A DNA stretch of 64,000 nt from DATFDN01 sp963767645 (GTDB lineage Bacteria; Pseudomonadota; Alphaproteobacteria; Acetobacterales; Acetobacteraceae). The stretch spans positions 558,001-622,000 of the forward strand of contig CAVYEW010000004.1 in NCBI GenBank assembly GCA_963767645.1. Reading direction: 5' to 3'. Below, piece by piece: positions 1 to 9,113 of the stretch. A program made the translations under genes and the position numbers. The stretch's first letter is position 1, and each line of letters opens with the position of its first letter. Below the pieces are notes generated by a model. The model ran no database searches. It saw only the letters and a list, made by a program, of their open reading frames with translations, and was not told the origin of the DNA.

Positions 1-976
1 GCAGCCGCCGCAGGTAGCCGAGAACGCCGCGCGGGAAGAACAACACAACGACCACAAAGATCAGACCGATGAAGCTCATCCAGTTCACGGTCTCGGACGA
101 GATGTAGTCCTGCAAAGCGACGAACATCGCCGCGCCGATCAGCGGTCCCCAGAACGAGCGCATGCCGCCCATCACCGCCATGATGACGATGTCGCCGGAG
201 ATGACGTAGTTCAGCGTAGTCGGGTCGGCGAAGTTGTTGACCAGGGCATAGAGCGCGCCGGCAACCGACGTGAAGAACGCGGAAATGGTGAACGACAGCC
301 AGACATGAAGCTCGACCGGGATGCCGAGGAAGCGTGCGCGGCGCTGGTTCTCCCGGATGGCGATCAGCGTGCGTCCGAACGGCGCGCGCAGCAGCAGGGC
401 CATCAGACCGACGCAGATGGCGAATACGGCAAGGACGAAATAGTAGAACAGCGTGGCCTTGTTCTGGATGTCGATCACTAGCGGCCCGATGTCGATCGGC
501 TGGCGTTGGAAGCCCCGCAGCCCGTCATAGCCGCCGGTGAAGTCGTTCCAAGTATAGGCGATATAATAGCAGATCTGCCCAAAGGCTATCGTGAGCATGG
601 CGAAATAGACGCCCTTGCGCCGCACGATCAGCGCCCCGAACAGCGCGCCTCCGAGCGTGCCGACCAGGGCGCCGATCAAGATGGCGAGCGGCGTGCTGTC
701 GGCGAGGTATTTCAACGTCAGCCCGCACCCATAGGCGCCGAGGCCGAAATAGGCAGCGTGGCCGAACGACATCACCCCGGTGAAGCCGAGCAGGAAATTC
801 AGGCCCATGGCGGCGAGGCCGAACGCCAGGATGCGCGCAGCAAGCGAGGTGTAGCCGCCGATCGCGGGAAGCCAAAGCGGGACGGTCAGCAGCACCACCC
901 AGATGAGCGCGACCGAGAGCCAGTTGCGATAGCTGGCCCGGCGGTGGAAGGCTTCGCCGATCGTGGTGGTGCTCAC
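1..976 (-). CDS. livM: Branched-chain amino acid-type ABC transporter permease LivM (partial)
   Basis: Inner-membrane permease of a Liv/HAAT-family importer, which would pair with the LivH-type permease just upstream in the operon. The translation is strongly hydrophobic. It carries the family segment FTGVMSFGHAAYFGLGAY and, near the visible end, GDIVIMAVMGGMRSFWGP followed by FFPRGVLG, typical of LivM C-termini. The start is GTG at 976, overlapping the stop of the preceding livH by 4 nt (GTGA), which implies translational coupling. About 325 residues are visible and the gene runs off the left edge, so the stop is not seen. LivG/LivF ATPases would be expected further left. The transported substrate cannot be read from the sequence. 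Confidence 0.9.
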   Translation of the reverse strand, partial: MSTTTIGEAFHRRASYRNWLSVALIWVVLLTVPLWLPAIGGYTSLAARILAFGLAAMGLNFLLGFTGVMSFGHAAYFGLGAYGCGLTLKYLADSTPLAILIGALVGTLGGALFGALIVRRKGVYFAMLTIAFGQICYYIAYTWNDFTGGYDGLRGFQRQPIDIGPLVIDIQNKATLFYYFVLAVFAICVGLMALLLRAPFGRTLIAIRENQRRARFLGIPVELHVWLSFTISAFFTSVAGALYALVNNFADPTTLNYVISGDIVIMAVMGGMRSFWGPLIGAAMFVALQDYISSETVNWMSFIGLIFVVVVLFFPRGVLGYLRRL

Positions 977-1842
977 GTCATCATTCCTTCCTCGCCGAGC
1001 AGTCCGCGCGGCCGGATCAGGAGTACCACGATCATGATGAGGTAGATCACCACCTCGCTGCCAGCAGGGTAGAACACCGTGGTGACGGCCGCCGCCACGC
1101 CGATGATGAGGCCGCCCAGAAGGGTGCCGATCAGGCTGCCGACGCCGCCAACGATGATGGCGATGAAGGCGGGCAGCAGCAGGTCATCGCCCATGTTCGG
1201 ATTGAGCCCGATCTGTCCCCCCGCCAGCACCCCGGCTAGCCCGGCAAGGAAGATGCCCAGGCCGAAATTGAAGGAGCGCAACAGGCGCACGTTGATGCCG
1301 AGCGCCGCCACCGTCTCCAGATCGAGCGTGCCGGCGCGGATGCGCATTCCCATGCGCGAATAGCGCAGGAACAGGAACAGCCCCGCCACCACGAGGATGA
1401 CGATGCCGATGATGAACAGGCGGTAGCCGGTCAGGAAGAAGAACTCATTGCTGATCGGCTGGTTGATGCTGGCCGGTACGGTGAGCGGCAGCGCGGTCGG
1501 TCCCCACACCGAGCGGCAGACATCCTGGATGATGAAGGCGAGCCCGAAGGTAAGCAGCAGGCTGTACACCGGGTCGCGGGGATAGAGCGGGCGAATGATC
1601 GTTCGCTCCAGAATCAGGCCGATGACGCCCACGATCAACGGCGAGACGACAAGGGCCGCCCAGAACCCGATATACGGGACCAGCAGGAAGGCGAAATACC
1701 CGCCGAGCGCCAGGAAGTTGCCGTGAGCGAAATTGATGACGCCGCTCAGGTTCAGAATCATCGCGAGCCCGAGGGCCATCAGCACGTAGAACAGGCCGAC
1801 GATGACGCCGTTGAAGACATTGAACAGAACGAGGGTCAGCAA
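973..1842 (-). CDS. livH: Branched-chain amino acid-type ABC transporter permease LivH
   Basis: Inner-membrane permease (289 aa) of the same importer as the flanking livM and binding-protein genes. It has multiple hydrophobic helices, the LivH hallmark GVINFAHGNFLALGGYFAF near residue 35-53, and a C-terminal RPRGLLGEEG tail. The start is TTG at 1842, chosen because AGAAGAGG lies about 9 nt upstream and no ATG fits. The stop overlaps the GTG of livM. Length is normal for the family. The substrate is unknown; Liv-like systems also carry amides, urea and aromatic acids. Confidence 0.92.
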   Translation of the reverse strand: MLTLVLFNVFNGVIVGLFYVLMALGLAMILNLSGVINFAHGNFLALGGYFAFLLVPYIGFWAALVVSPLIVGVIGLILERTIIRPLYPRDPVYSLLLTFGLAFIIQDVCRSVWGPTALPLTVPASINQPISNEFFFLTGYRLFIIGIVILVVAGLFLFLRYSRMGMRIRAGTLDLETVAALGINVRLLRSFNFGLGIFLAGLAGVLAGGQIGLNPNMGDDLLLPAFIAIIVGGVGSLIGTLLGGLIIGVAAAVTTVFYPAGSEVVIYLIMIVVLLIRPRGLLGEEGMMT

Positions 1843-1894
1843 GGGGGCGTTCCTCTTCTCCCCTCCGCTTGCGGGAGGGGTCGCGACAGCCCGC

Positions 1895-3154
1895 TTACGC
1901 GGTCGGCCATGTCAGGTGGCAGCCGGTCTCGGAGACCGGCAGCGCCGCCTTGTCGCCCGGGACGATGCTCTGGACCTTGACCAGATTGGCCGGATTCCCG
2001 CCCTCGGCCGGGTGCGGGGTGCCGACGAAGATGTTTGCCATGAGCTGGTGGTCGCCTTCGCGGTAATAGACCCGCCCGTTCTGGCATTTCACGTCGTCCG
2101 GCAGGTCCTCTCCCTCCAGCGCCTTGGCCATCTTGATGGCGTCCAGGCTCTTGGCCTTTTCGGCCGCGATCTTCACCGAATGCACGCCGACCCAGCCGAA
2201 CCAATGGCGGGCCGAGGCGGCCGGCACGCCGTAGGCCTTCTTGATCGCGTCGTTGAACTCCACCGCGGCGGGAACGTCGGGCTGGTTCCACCACCACTCA
2301 TAGGTCCACCAGCCGGTCAATGCCTGCGGCGGCACTGCGAGCAAGGTCTCCAACTCGTACAGCGCGCCGCCGAGCGCCATCTGCTTGTCCATGCCGAACT
2401 GCACGAACTGCTTCATGCAGTTGAGCTGCGCCAGCCCGCCCATGTTGTTGAGCAGCACCTTCGGTCCGTAGGCGCGGGCCTTGATAAGGCTGGCGGAGAA
2501 ATCGGTGGTGCTGAGCGGCAGCATGTCGCCTTGATACTCGCCGCCGGCGGCCTTCAGGTTCTTGACGAACGCGGCCTGCAAGGTCTGGCCATAGGCATAG
2601 TCGGGCGTGATGAAATACCACTTCTTCCCGAAGCGCTTGATCAGCTCGCTGGAGACGGCGTTGGCGTCCATGCTGGTGGTGTTGCAGACGCGGAACACGT
2701 TCCACTTGCAATCCTTGCCGGTAATCGGGTCGGTGTGCCCGCCCGGCACGATCTGAAAGACCTTATGCTCGTTGGTCACTTGGCTGAGCGCGTAGGCGAT
2801 GCCCGAGTTGACGTCGCCGAAGATGGCGCTGACATGGTCGCGGTTGATGAGCTTGAGCGCCTTCTGCACGCCGGTGCCGACGTCGTTGGCCGAATCCTCG
2901 ACCAGCAGCTCGACCGGACGACCAAGAATGCCGCCCTTCTTGTTCACGTCCTCCACCGCGAGCTTCGCGCCGTTCACCTCGGACTGGGCGAAGGCGGAAT
3001 AGATGCCGGTGATCGGGTCGATGAAGCCGATTCTGACCGGCTCCTCGCCCCGCGCCTTGATGATCGGAGGAGCCGCCAGCGCGATAGCGCCGAGCGACGC
3101 CCCGGCCGTAACGAAGGTGCGCCGACCGAGTCCGGGCACGAACCTGCTTCCCAT
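1895..3154 (-). CDS. Periplasmic substrate-binding protein of a Liv-type ABC importer
   Basis: Binding protein (419 aa) that delivers substrate to the LivH/LivM permeases downstream. The N-terminus carries a Tat-like signal (GRRTFVTAG followed by a hydrophobic stretch and APPIIKARG), then the type I periplasmic fold start EPVRIGFIDPITGIYSAFAQ. Features such as GKKWYFITPDYAYGQTL and a PVGNE-free mid-domain resemble amide/urea-type rather than strict LivJ/LivK proteins. ATG at 3154 is chosen over an upstream in-frame start because GAGGAG sits 6 nt before it. It is first in the operon. The 243-bp gap to the divergent gene at 3398 must hold both promoters. Confidence 0.9.
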   Translation of the reverse strand: MGSRFVPGLGRRTFVTAGASLGAIALAAPPIIKARGEEPVRIGFIDPITGIYSAFAQSEVNGAKLAVEDVNKKGGILGRPVELLVEDSANDVGTGVQKALKLINRDHVSAIFGDVNSGIAYALSQVTNEHKVFQIVPGGHTDPITGKDCKWNVFRVCNTTSMDANAVSSELIKRFGKKWYFITPDYAYGQTLQAAFVKNLKAAGGEYQGDMLPLSTTDFSASLIKARAYGPKVLLNNMGGLAQLNCMKQFVQFGMDKQMALGGALYELETLLAVPPQALTGWWTYEWWWNQPDVPAAVEFNDAIKKAYGVPAASARHWFGWVGVHSVKIAAEKAKSLDAIKMAKALEGEDLPDDVKCQNGRVYYREGDHQLMANIFVGTPHPAEGGNPANLVKVQSIVPGDKAALPVSETGCHLTWPTA

Positions 3155-3397
3155 ACGCGTCTCCTCAACATGAAGCGTGACGTCGGTGGACCGCGTCGTC
3201 TTGTTTCCGATGCAGCCTAGCGCTGGACTGGCGGCACGGTCGAGGGTCCGCCCGCTTCCGCCCGGCACAAGCCGTTGCGGCAATAACACAAATACGCCCC
3301 TATCTATGGCCGCCTCCGGTCACGATTGCGGGATCGACGCAAACCTTGGCAATGAGAAGAGCTATGAGGGATAGTTGCACAACCGTGGATTAGTCCC

Positions 3398-3619
3398 ATG
3401 CTGATCCGCTTGCTTGCCGCTCTTCCGTTTTTCGGCATCCTGATCGGAACCATCTTCGTCAACCGGGTCGATCCACTGATCGCCGGGCTGCCGATGATGC
3501 TGGCTTGGCTAGTGATGTGGGTCGTGCTGACCAGCGCGATCATGGGGCTGATCTATCTGCTCGATCCGGAGAACCGGGGGCCGCCGGACGGCGAGACCGA
3601 GCGGAGCGCGGAGCCATGA
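3398..3619 (+). CDS. DUF3311 small membrane protein, partner of the adjacent symporter
   Basis: A 73-residue protein with two predicted membrane helices (about residues 5-22 and 31-53) and a short charged tail. Size, composition and position match the DUF3311 family, which is typically encoded immediately upstream of sodium:solute symporters. Its TGA overlaps the ATG of the symporter by 4 nt (ATGA), so the two are probably co-translated and may form one transporter. Its biochemical role is not established. The ATG at 3398 has no clear Shine-Dalgarno sequence. Confidence 0.8.
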   Translation: MLIRLLAALPFFGILIGTIFVNRVDPLIAGLPMMLAWLVMWVVLTSAIMGLIYLLDPENRGPPDGETERSAEP

Positions 3620-5082
3620 ACGCGGGCTCTGCGCTTGCCATCATCGCCTTCACGGCGGCGCTTGCGCTGGGCCTTGGCCTGTGGGCACGGCACGGCAAGT
3701 CCATGACCCTGGAGCAATGGACGGTGGGCGGCCGCCACTTCGGCTCGATCTTCGTGTTCCTGCTGCTCGCGGGCGAGATCTACACCACCTTCACCTTTCT
3801 CGGGGGCAGCGGCTATGCCTACGGGAAAGGCGGTCCAGCCTACTACATCATCTCCTATGGCTGCCTGGCCTACGTGATCTCCTACTGGCTTCTGCCGCCG
3901 ATCTGGCGCTACGCCAAGGAACGGCATCTCGTCTCACAGCCGGATTTCTTCGTGGCGAAATACGATAGCCCGGCGCTCGGGGTGCTGGTCTCCATTGTTG
4001 GGATCGTCGCGCTGGTCCCCTACCTCGTGCTGCAATTCAAGGGTCTCGGCATCATCGTCTCCACCGCCTCGTACGGGCTCATCCCTTCCCATGTGGCGAT
4101 CTGGATCGGCGCGGCGGTGGTGACGGCCTATGTCATGGTGTCCGGCATGCACGGCTCGGCCTGGACCTCCGTGCTCAAGGATTTCACGATCCTCGCGGTC
4201 GTGGTGTTCCTGGGGATCTATCTGCCGATCCACTGGTACGGCGGGTTCGACCGCATGTTCAACGCGATCGAGGCGGCTAAGCCGGGCTTCCTGGCGCTGC
4301 CGGCCCAGGGGCAGAGCCTCGCCTGGTTCGATTCGACCGTGCTGCTGACTGCGCTCGGCTTCTTCATGTGGCCGCATTCCTTCGGCGCCCTGTACACTGC
4401 CCGACACGAGCGGGTGTTCCGCCACAACGCGATCCTGCTGCCGCTCTATCAGCTCATTCTGCTGTTTGTGTTCTTCGTGGGATTCGCGGCGATCCTCCAA
4501 GTGCCGGGGCTGACCGGGTCGGAGATCGACCTCGCGCTGTTCCGGCTGTCGATCAAGACGTTCAACCCGTGGGTGGTCGGTATCATCGGCGGAGCCGGCG
4601 TGCTGACCGCGCTGGTGCCCGGCTCGCTGATCCTGCTCGCCGCGGCGACGCTGCTCTCCAAGAACATCTACCGGGTGTTCCGCGGCGGGACGAGCGATGC
4701 GCATATCTCGATGGTCGCCCGGCTGCTGGTGCCCATCGTGGCGCTCGTCGCCGTCGCGTTCACCCTGCGCGGCGGCAACACGATCGTCGCGCTGCTGCTG
4801 ATGGGCTACAGCTTCGTCACGCAGTTCTTTCCGTCGCTGCTGATGAGCCTCCGGCGGCACAACCCGGTGACGAAGGAAGGCGCATTCGTCGGCATCTGCG
4901 TGGGCGTCATTACCGTGGCGGTGATCACCTCGCTCGGCACCTCGCTCGGCAAGATCGCACCTGGGGCGCCGCAGGCGTTCCAGGATCTCAACATCGGCAT
5001 CGTCGCGCTGGGGCTCAACATCATCGCGACTGCTGTCGTATCCACGCTGACCCGCCGCGTTCCCTCCCCGCATCCCGCCTGA
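3616..5082 (+). CDS. Sodium:solute symporter family transporter
   Basis: Inner-membrane secondary transporter (488 aa) of the SSS family. About 13 hydrophobic segments are visible. Family signatures include the opening helix, EQWTVGGRHFGSIFVFLLLAGE near residue 34-55, and WPHSFGALYTARHERVFRHNA around 254-274. The start at 3616 overlaps the DUF3311 stop. It is followed 26 nt later by a PEP mutase-family gene, so a carboxylate such as a dicarboxylate or keto-acid is a plausible cargo; that is inference from context only. Confidence 0.88.
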   Translation: MNAGSALAIIAFTAALALGLGLWARHGKSMTLEQWTVGGRHFGSIFVFLLLAGEIYTTFTFLGGSGYAYGKGGPAYYIISYGCLAYVISYWLLPPIWRYAKERHLVSQPDFFVAKYDSPALGVLVSIVGIVALVPYLVLQFKGLGIIVSTASYGLIPSHVAIWIGAAVVTAYVMVSGMHGSAWTSVLKDFTILAVVVFLGIYLPIHWYGGFDRMFNAIEAAKPGFLALPAQGQSLAWFDSTVLLTALGFFMWPHSFGALYTARHERVFRHNAILLPLYQLILLFVFFVGFAAILQVPGLTGSEIDLALFRLSIKTFNPWVVGIIGGAGVLTALVPGSLILLAAATLLSKNIYRVFRGGTSDAHISMVARLLVPIVALVAVAFTLRGGNTIVALLLMGYSFVTQFFPSLLMSLRRHNPVTKEGAFVGICVGVITVAVITSLGTSLGKIAPGAPQAFQDLNIGIVALGLNIIATAVVSTLTRRVPSPHPA

Positions 5083-5108
5083 TAGCGTCCTTCCGGGAGG
5101 AACGGGAC

Positions 5109-5966
5109 ATGCCGGGACTGAAGACGTTGATCGCGGGCGACAAGCCCGTCTGGGCACCGCTGGTGCTCAACCCCATGATGGCGCGGCTCGCGGCGCAAGC
5201 AGGATTTCCGGCGCTCTATCTGGGCGGCGGCTCGATGGGCTACCTGACCTGCTTCACCGAGGCGAACCTGTCGCTGACCGAGATGGTCCATGCCGGCCTC
5301 GACATCCGCGCCGCCTGCGACTTGCCGCTGATCCTGGACGCCGCCGGCGGTTGGGGCGATCCGATGCACCTGCGCCGGACCATCCGGCTGGCCGAGGCGG
5401 CCGGGTTCGCCGCGATCGAGATCGAGGACCAGCTTCTGCCCAAGCGGGCGCACCACCATATCGGACTGGAGCACAACATCCCGGCCGAGCTGATGGTGGC
5501 GAAGGTGGCCGAGAGCGTCGCCGCCCGCCGGTCCGATGCCTTCCTGGTGATCGCACGCACCAATGCGGTGCGCAACGCCGGCATGGACGAGGCGCTGCGC
5601 CGCGCCGAGGCGATGAAGCGGGCAGGCGCCGACATGCTGTTCGTGCTGGCCCGCACGCCCGAGGAGTGGCGGTTCATCGCCGAGCGGCTGGAGCCGCCGC
5701 TGATGTACATGATCTCATCGGGCGGGGTCGGCGCGATGGCGATCCCGGCGGCGGAGCTGCACCGGATGGGCTATCGCCTGTTCGTCGATCCGGTGATGCC
5801 GCTGCTGGCGATGCACCGCGCGCTGCGTCAATCCTACGCCGCGCTGAAGGAAGGCCGGCCCGATCCGCTGGTGGACGGGGAGGGAAATGCCGAGCAGCGG
5901 ATCATGCACGAGACGATCGAGCTGGAGGCGTTGCTAGCGATCGAGCGGCGCACGACAGAGCGGTGA
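5109..5966 (+). CDS. Isocitrate lyase/PEP mutase superfamily enzyme (oxaloacetate decarboxylase-like)
   Basis: Cytosolic TIM-barrel enzyme (285 aa) of the ICL/PEPM superfamily, which makes or breaks C-C or P-C bonds in 2-oxo or dicarboxylic acids using Mg2+. Visible motifs are the Mg-site region LPLILDAAGGWGD (about 72-84) and IEIEDQLLPKRAHHH (about 103-117). In true isocitrate and methylisocitrate lyases the latter reads KKCGH. Here the catalytic Cys is absent (KRAHH), which favours the oxaloacetate decarboxylase or related subgroup over a lyase. ATG at 5109 follows GGGAGG. It probably shares a transcript with the symporter upstream. Confidence 0.82.
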   Translation: MPGLKTLIAGDKPVWAPLVLNPMMARLAAQAGFPALYLGGGSMGYLTCFTEANLSLTEMVHAGLDIRAACDLPLILDAAGGWGDPMHLRRTIRLAEAAGFAAIEIEDQLLPKRAHHHIGLEHNIPAELMVAKVAESVAARRSDAFLVIARTNAVRNAGMDEALRRAEAMKRAGADMLFVLARTPEEWRFIAERLEPPLMYMISSGGVGAMAIPAAELHRMGYRLFVDPVMPLLAMHRALRQSYAALKEGRPDPLVDGEGNAEQRIMHETIELEALLAIERRTTER

Positions 5967-5982
5967 GCGGCATCCACCCGAG

Positions 5983-6255
5983 TCAGTATGGCTTGCGGAC
6001 GACTGCCGCGCCATTCGGACCCGCGCAGCCGGCTCGATAGACGCCGTTGGCGCAGGTGACCGGCGGGCGCGCTGCGGGGTAGTAGGTCCGCGGGTGCGCA
6101 ACGTAAGGTGTCGCGTAAGGCTTGCGGACGACGGCGGCACCATTGGGGCCGGCGCATCCGGCACGGTAGACCCCATTGGCGCAGGTGACAGCCCCCGCCG
6201 GTGAGACAATGGCCAGCGCGCAAACCGCGATCACGATCAGCCCAGAGTACTTCAT
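5983..6255 (-). CDS. Small secreted protein with a duplicated Cys-rich motif
   Basis: A 90-residue exported protein. A signal peptide (MKYSGLIVIAVCALAIVSP, cleavage near AGA) is followed by two copies of a 25-residue unit beginning VTCANGVYRAGCAGPNGA and ending VVRKPY, separated by a Pro/Tyr-rich spacer. The units are identical in protein but differ at many third codon positions, so the peptide is under selection. Each unit has two cysteines, suggesting a small disulfide-bonded module in the periplasm or outside the cell. Similar short repeat proteins occur in alphaproteobacteria without a known function. The gene is convergent with the PEP mutase-family gene. Confidence 0.75.
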   Translation of the reverse strand: MKYSGLIVIAVCALAIVSPAGAVTCANGVYRAGCAGPNGAAVVRKPYATPYVAHPRTYYPAARPPVTCANGVYRAGCAGPNGAAVVRKPY

Positions 6256-6503
6256 TTGGTCCTCCAGAATCCGGTACGGCGGATGGCAGGGGAGCGGTAT
6301 CGCGCAGGCTCGGCGTCCACGCGTTCATCGGTCGCCACAAAGGCGTGGAGGCTCGCGACAAGCGCGAGCATGACCGCGGGAAGGAACAAGTCAACTCCAC
6401 GGCGGGCCGGGATGACCTCTCCCTCCGCAAAAGCGCGGATCCAGAGCGGACCGCTTTCAGGCGGGGGCTCTGCAATTCCGGGCTAGCGAGCTGGTCACCT
6501 CAG

Positions 6504-7502
6504 CTAACCTCTCAAGAACCCAACCAGCCGCTCGGCCTCCGCCACGATCGGATCAGCAATGCCGGCCGCCCGTTCGGCGCCATCGCGCAGGACTGTATCG
6601 ATCTGCGCCGGATCGGCCAGCAACCGCTCCGTCGCCCGCGCGATCGGCGTCAGCTTGGCAACCATCAGTTCGGTCAGCGCCTCCTTAAATGCGCCGAATC
6701 CCTTGCCCGCGTGCTCGCGCAGCACGCCCGCGTGGTCGGTGCCGGCGAGTGCCGCGTATATGCCGACCAGGTTGCGCGCCTCCGGGCGGTTCTCCAGCCC
6801 GCGCGGCTCGGACGGCAGCGGCTCGGGATCGGTCTTGGCGCGGCGCAGCTTCAGCGCGATCGCGTCCGGCGTGTCGTTCAGGTTGATCCGGCTCTGGTCC
6901 GAGGCGTCCGTCTTCGACATCTTCTTGGTGCCATCGCGCAGGCTCATCACCCGCGCCGCCGGCCCCAGGATCAGCGGATGGATCGTCGGGAAGAACTCCT
7001 TGCCGTAATCGTGGTTGAATTTCTCCGCGATGTCGTTGGCCAGCTCCAGGTGCTGGCGCTGATCGTCGCCCACCGGCACGTGCGTCGCGTGATAGGCCAG
7101 GATGTCGGCAGTCATCAGCACCGGATATGAGTACAGCCCGACCGAGGCGTTTTCGCGATCCTTCCCCGCCTTGTCCTTGAACTGCGTCATGCGGTTGAGC
7201 CAGCCCAGCCGGGCGACGCAGTTGAAAATCCAGGCGAGCCGGACGTGCGCCGGCACCGCGGATTGCAGGAACAGGATGTGCCGGCTTGGATCGATGCCGC
7301 AGGCGAGCAGCGTGGCGGCCATCTCCCGCGTCTGCCGCGTCAGCGCCGCCGGCTCCTGCCACTGGGTGATGGCGTGCAGATCGACCACGCACCAGAGACA
7401 CTCGTGGGAGGCCTGCAACTCCACCCAGTTGCGGATCGCGCCGAGATAGTTGCCGAGATGCGGGATGCCGGACGGCTGGATGCCGGAGAGGATGCGCGAC
7501 AT
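6504..7502 (-). CDS. trpS: Tryptophan--tRNA ligase
   Basis: Cytosolic class I aminoacyl-tRNA synthetase (332 aa, normal length) that charges tRNA-Trp. The HIGH-equivalent PHLG is at about 14-17 and the KMSKS-equivalent KMSKT at 194-198. The IQPSG opening and the GDDQRQHLE segment are typical of bacterial TrpRS. ATG at 7502 begins the conserved MSRILSGIQPSG; an upstream in-frame extension inside murJ is rejected. It lies 11 nt after murJ and is probably co-transcribed with it. Confidence 0.96.
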   Translation of the reverse strand: MSRILSGIQPSGIPHLGNYLGAIRNWVELQASHECLWCVVDLHAITQWQEPAALTRQTREMAATLLACGIDPSRHILFLQSAVPAHVRLAWIFNCVARLGWLNRMTQFKDKAGKDRENASVGLYSYPVLMTADILAYHATHVPVGDDQRQHLELANDIAEKFNHDYGKEFFPTIHPLILGPAARVMSLRDGTKKMSKTDASDQSRINLNDTPDAIALKLRRAKTDPEPLPSEPRGLENRPEARNLVGIYAALAGTDHAGVLREHAGKGFGAFKEALTELMVAKLTPIARATERLLADPAQIDTVLRDGAERAAGIADPIVAEAERLVGFLRG

Positions 7503-7513
7503 GGGGTAGCCTG

Positions 7514-9106
7514 TCAGGAGAGCGATGCGGGAGGCGGAGTGATGGCGGATCGCCCGGCGCGGGGCAAGGCGCGGCGACGCAGCATCCGGGGCACCTCGCG
7601 CAGATCGTACGCGCCGAGCAGGTGGCCGGCGCCGATATACGCGGCCAGCCCTGCCGCGATCAGGGCGCCGAGGGAGGCCAGCCGCAGCGCACCATGCGGC
7701 ACGGCGATGCCGAACAGCACGTGCTGCGCGCCGGCCAGCACCGCCGCCATTACCAGCGCGGCGGCGAGCATCCGCGGCACGCGGGCGCGGAACTGCGCGT
7801 CGAACCGCAACTGCCCCCGTCGCGCAAGCACGCCGCCCAGGCACGCAGCGTTGAAGATCGCCGCCAGGCTGGTGGCGAGCGCCGGACCCATCTGCCGCAG
7901 CGGTCCCATGAACGCGAGGTTCAGAGCAAGATTCAACGCCACCGCCGCCACTCCGAACTTCACCGGGGTCGCGGTGTCACCGCGAGCGAAGAAGCCAGGC
8001 GCGAGCACCTTCACCATTACGAAGGCCGGCAGGCCGATGGCATAGGCGGCCAAAGCCTGCGACGAGAGAAGCGTGCTCTCCGCCCCGAATGCGCCGCGAT
8101 CGAACAGCGCGAACATCACCGGCCAGGCCGACACGATCAGCGCCAACGCGGCGGGCAGGGTCAGGAACAGCGCGTATTCCAAGGCCCGGTTCAGCGTGGC
8201 GACGGACGCCTCCGCCTCTCCGGCGCGCACCTGGCGCGAGAGCATCGGCAGCAGGGCGGTACCGACCGCCGTGCCGATGACCCCGAGCGGGAGCTGCTGC
8301 ACGCGGTCGGCGTAGTAGAGGATCGAGACGGTGCCCGCCGGCAGCAGGCTAGCGATGATGACGTCCACCGCCAGATTGAGCTGCGTCACCCCCGCGCCGA
8401 CCAGACCAGGCGCCATGCGCCGCATCAGCACCCGCATTTGCGGGGTCATGCGGGGCAGGGGCACCCGCAACGCCATTCCGGCCCGCCTGACCGCCACCAG
8501 CAGCACGCCGAGTTGCACCACGCCCGATGCGGTGACGCCCCAGGACAGCGCGTGACCGACCGTGGGCACGTATGGCGTCAGCCAAAGCATGGCCGCGATC
8601 GAGACGACGTTGAACAGTACGTAGGAGGCCGAGGCCGCGGTGAAGCGGTCGAGCCCGTTCAGCACGCCGGAGACCAGGGCCGCGAGACAGATCAGGATGA
8701 GATAAGGGAAGGTGATCCGCGACAACTCGACAGCCAAGGCGAACTTGGCCGGGATTGCCTGGAACCCTGGCGCGAGCACGGTCATCATCTGCGGCATGAA
8801 CAGCTCGCCCAGGATGGTCAGCAGGCCGAGCCAGAAGACCATGACGGCGAACGCCTCCTCGGCGAAGCGCCTCGCCACGTCCGGACCCTCGGCGGCGAGC
8901 AGGCCGGAGAAGGCGGGCACGAAAGCGGCGTTGAACGCACCCTCGCCGAACAGGCGGCGGAACAGGTTGGGCAGCTTCAAGGCGACGAAGAACGCATCGG
9001 CGATCGGCCCCGCGCCCAGCAGCGCCGCGATCAGGATGTCGCGGAGGAAGCCGAGGATGCGGCTGAGCAGGGTCCAGCCGCCGACGGTGAGGATGCCGCG
9101 GATCAT
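7514..9106 (-). CDS. murJ: Lipid II flippase MurJ
   Basis: Polytopic inner-membrane protein (530 aa) of the MOP superfamily that moves lipid II across the membrane for peptidoglycan synthesis. The N-terminus GWTLLSRILGFLRDILIAALLGAG and the LPNLFRRLFGEGAFNAAFVPAF segment are the MurJ signature, followed by roughly 14 hydrophobic helices. ATG at 9106 is preferred over an upstream in-frame start because GAGG precedes it by 6 nt and the MIRGILTVGG start matches the family. It begins only 7 nt after the vapC stop, so the toxin gene may share its transcript. Confidence 0.95.
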   Translation of the reverse strand: MIRGILTVGGWTLLSRILGFLRDILIAALLGAGPIADAFFVALKLPNLFRRLFGEGAFNAAFVPAFSGLLAAEGPDVARRFAEEAFAVMVFWLGLLTILGELFMPQMMTVLAPGFQAIPAKFALAVELSRITFPYLILICLAALVSGVLNGLDRFTAASASYVLFNVVSIAAMLWLTPYVPTVGHALSWGVTASGVVQLGVLLVAVRRAGMALRVPLPRMTPQMRVLMRRMAPGLVGAGVTQLNLAVDVIIASLLPAGTVSILYYADRVQQLPLGVIGTAVGTALLPMLSRQVRAGEAEASVATLNRALEYALFLTLPAALALIVSAWPVMFALFDRGAFGAESTLLSSQALAAYAIGLPAFVMVKVLAPGFFARGDTATPVKFGVAAVALNLALNLAFMGPLRQMGPALATSLAAIFNAACLGGVLARRGQLRFDAQFRARVPRMLAAALVMAAVLAGAQHVLFGIAVPHGALRLASLGALIAAGLAAYIGAGHLLGAYDLREVPRMLRRRALPRAGRSAITPPPASLS

Positions 9107-9113
9107 GCGGGCC

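Noticed and set aside
1802..3220. 472-codon plus-strand frame
   Set aside because: Antisense to the Liv-type binding protein; no family features and a biased Arg/Val/Ala composition.
3934..5157. 407-codon minus-strand frame
   Set aside because: Antisense to the sodium:solute symporter; composition almost entirely charged and Gln/Arg-rich, so not a real protein.
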